A stretch of 64,000 nucleotides of DNA. Origin: Balneolaceae bacterium (GTDB lineage: Bacteria > Bacteroidota > Rhodothermia > Balneolales > Balneolaceae). Below the pieces are notes generated by a model. That model did no database searches, was not told the origin of the DNA, and worked only from the letters and a program-made list of their open reading frames with translations. Both the position numbers and the translations under genes were made by a program. Below are positions 63,262 to 64,000 of this stretch, piece after piece (position 1 is the stretch's first letter; the number at the start of each line of letters is the position of its first letter). Where the stretch lies: positions 124,001 through 188,000 of the forward strand of contig REDA01000039.1 in NCBI GenBank assembly GCA_007693745.1, in the 5' to 3' direction.

Positions 63262-64000
63262 ATGTCTCTGCTGAAAACAATTAAACAGAGTGATACAATA
63301 CGGTGGTTTTTTTTCGGTATCGCAATTGCAGCCGTTTTATCACTCACAGTTCTAAATATCTACTCTCTGCATGCACTCAGAGAATCTACCATCGAATCCG
63401 CAAAGGAAAACAGAAAGCTGCAGCTTGAAGAATACACCAGCAGAATCAGTTACAATTTTTACCAGCCATTTCGGGATATCAGAAATTTTGATATGGCTGA
63501 TCTCAACCGGAGCTGGCAAACTGAGAAAAGGTTTCCGCTTCATTTCAAGCAGGTGCTTGAAGATGCAATCGGAGATTCTCTCTATTCAGAAATATACTTT
63601 ATTCCTCAGCAGGAAAACGGGTGTCAGAAACCTGAATACCCCATATATAAATTTTCCACTTTTACAGGCCAGTTCAATCCCGTGTATGAACATCCCAAAT
63701 CAGTCTGTGACGGAGTTGGGATTTCCTTGTCTGGCCTCAATACAATCTCACTCGATGAATACCGGTTTAACAACCGGCTCGATTTTGATGCTCACAGATC
63801 CATGACTTCTGCTCTGATTAACCTCGAGGATAAAGATGTAGTCGGTCATATGAATTTCCAGATAAACAGGGATTATTTGCTGAACCGGATTATGAAGCCG
63901 GCTCTTGACGCGAAATTCGGAAGCCCTGAAAGTTCGGGGATGATCGTCTGGATCCGTGACTGGATGCAGGATGAAATTTTGCTGAGCAACAGTTCAGAAG
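63262..64000 (+). CDS. Probable membrane sensor protein, 5' part only (runs off the window)
   Basis: An open frame from ATG 63262 to the window end (246 codons, no stop). It begins MSLLKTIKQSDTIRWFFFG and has a membrane helix near residues 13-35, followed by a coiled segment (RESTIESAKENRKLQLEEY) and an extracytoplasmic domain, the usual start of sensor histidine kinases in this phylum. No kinase motif is inside the window, so the class is inferred from architecture. An ATG at 63254 in another frame stops after six codons. Confidence 0.6.
   Translation, partial: MSLLKTIKQSDTIRWFFFGIAIAAVLSLTVLNIYSLHALRESTIESAKENRKLQLEEYTSRISYNFYQPFRDIRNFDMADLNRSWQTEKRFPLHFKQVLEDAIGDSLYSEIYFIPQQENGCQKPEYPIYKFSTFTGQFNPVYEHPKSVCDGVGISLSGLNTISLDEYRFNNRLDFDAHRSMTSALINLEDKDVVGHMNFQINRDYLLNRIMKPALDAKFGSPESSGMIVWIRDWMQDEILLSNSSE

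Overview
The window reads as one piece of chromosome from a member of the Bacteroidota/Rhodothermota-Balneolota lineage, most likely a halophilic Balneolaceae-type marine or saline bacterium. This is inference. The signs are a type IX secretion (T9SS) sorting domain on a GH88 hydrolase, a DUF2723 (TMEM260-like) protein, a YbeY with a GY-x-D ending instead of GYDH, two Na+-coupled NSS transporters, many starts without a Shine-Dalgarno sequence, and a GC content that looks like the mid forties by eye. No prophage, insertion sequence or CRISPR array is visible.

Layout. 1-7.7 kb (+): housekeeping run of an NSS transporter, efp, accB-accC, gcvH, guaA and a TPR plus periplasmic-binding protein, converging on mltG. 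7.7-10.3 kb (-): mltG and a tightly overlapped HD / TM2 / DUF2752 operon. 10.4-15.3 kb: TonB-dependent receptor, cold-shock gene, lipoprotein MsrB, second NSS transporter. 15.5-22.4 kb (+): DUF2723 glycosyltransferase, then an unknown gene, ybeY, a very divergent short type IA topoisomerase-like gene and a DUF445 gene, the first three overlapping. 22.5-26.5 kb: cyclophilin, unknown lipoprotein, DUF1456, small hypothetical, SDR. 26.8-53.8 kb: a large exopolysaccharide locus. 54.2-64 kb: thioesterase, HPt protein, galE, EEP-family protein, tRNA-Leu, a glycosyltransferase plus alpha/alpha-toroid pair, sugar porter, M1 peptidase, and the 5' end of a probable membrane sensor.

The exopolysaccharide locus holds nucleotide-sugar enzymes (Gmd and Fcl for GDP-fucose, a CapD/WbpM-type dehydratase, a UDP-GlcA 4-epimerase, a UDP-HexNAc dehydrogenase), two different initiating phosphoglycosyltransferases, six further glycosyltransferases, a Wzy-like polymerase, a Wzz/GumC chain-length protein and an outer-membrane export protein with repeated SLBB domains. 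No Wzx flippase is visible; an MsbA/PglK-type ABC exporter stands in the middle. A three-gene cassette on the opposite strand (methyltransferase, alginate-lyase-family lipoprotein, T9SS-exported unsaturated glucuronyl hydrolase) interrupts the locus and looks like a trimming or recycling module for a uronic-acid polymer. The lyase lacks the histidine normally found at its active site.

Items most worth a second look: the compact type IA topoisomerase-like protein, a dispersed palindromic repeat with a conserved CCAGGAG-type loop (two full and two partial copies), the lyase/GH88 cassette, the ABC exporter in place of Wzx, a GC-rich self-complementary spacer at 26.5-26.8 kb, and a possible 27-codon ORF ending in a terminator at 18.8 kb.
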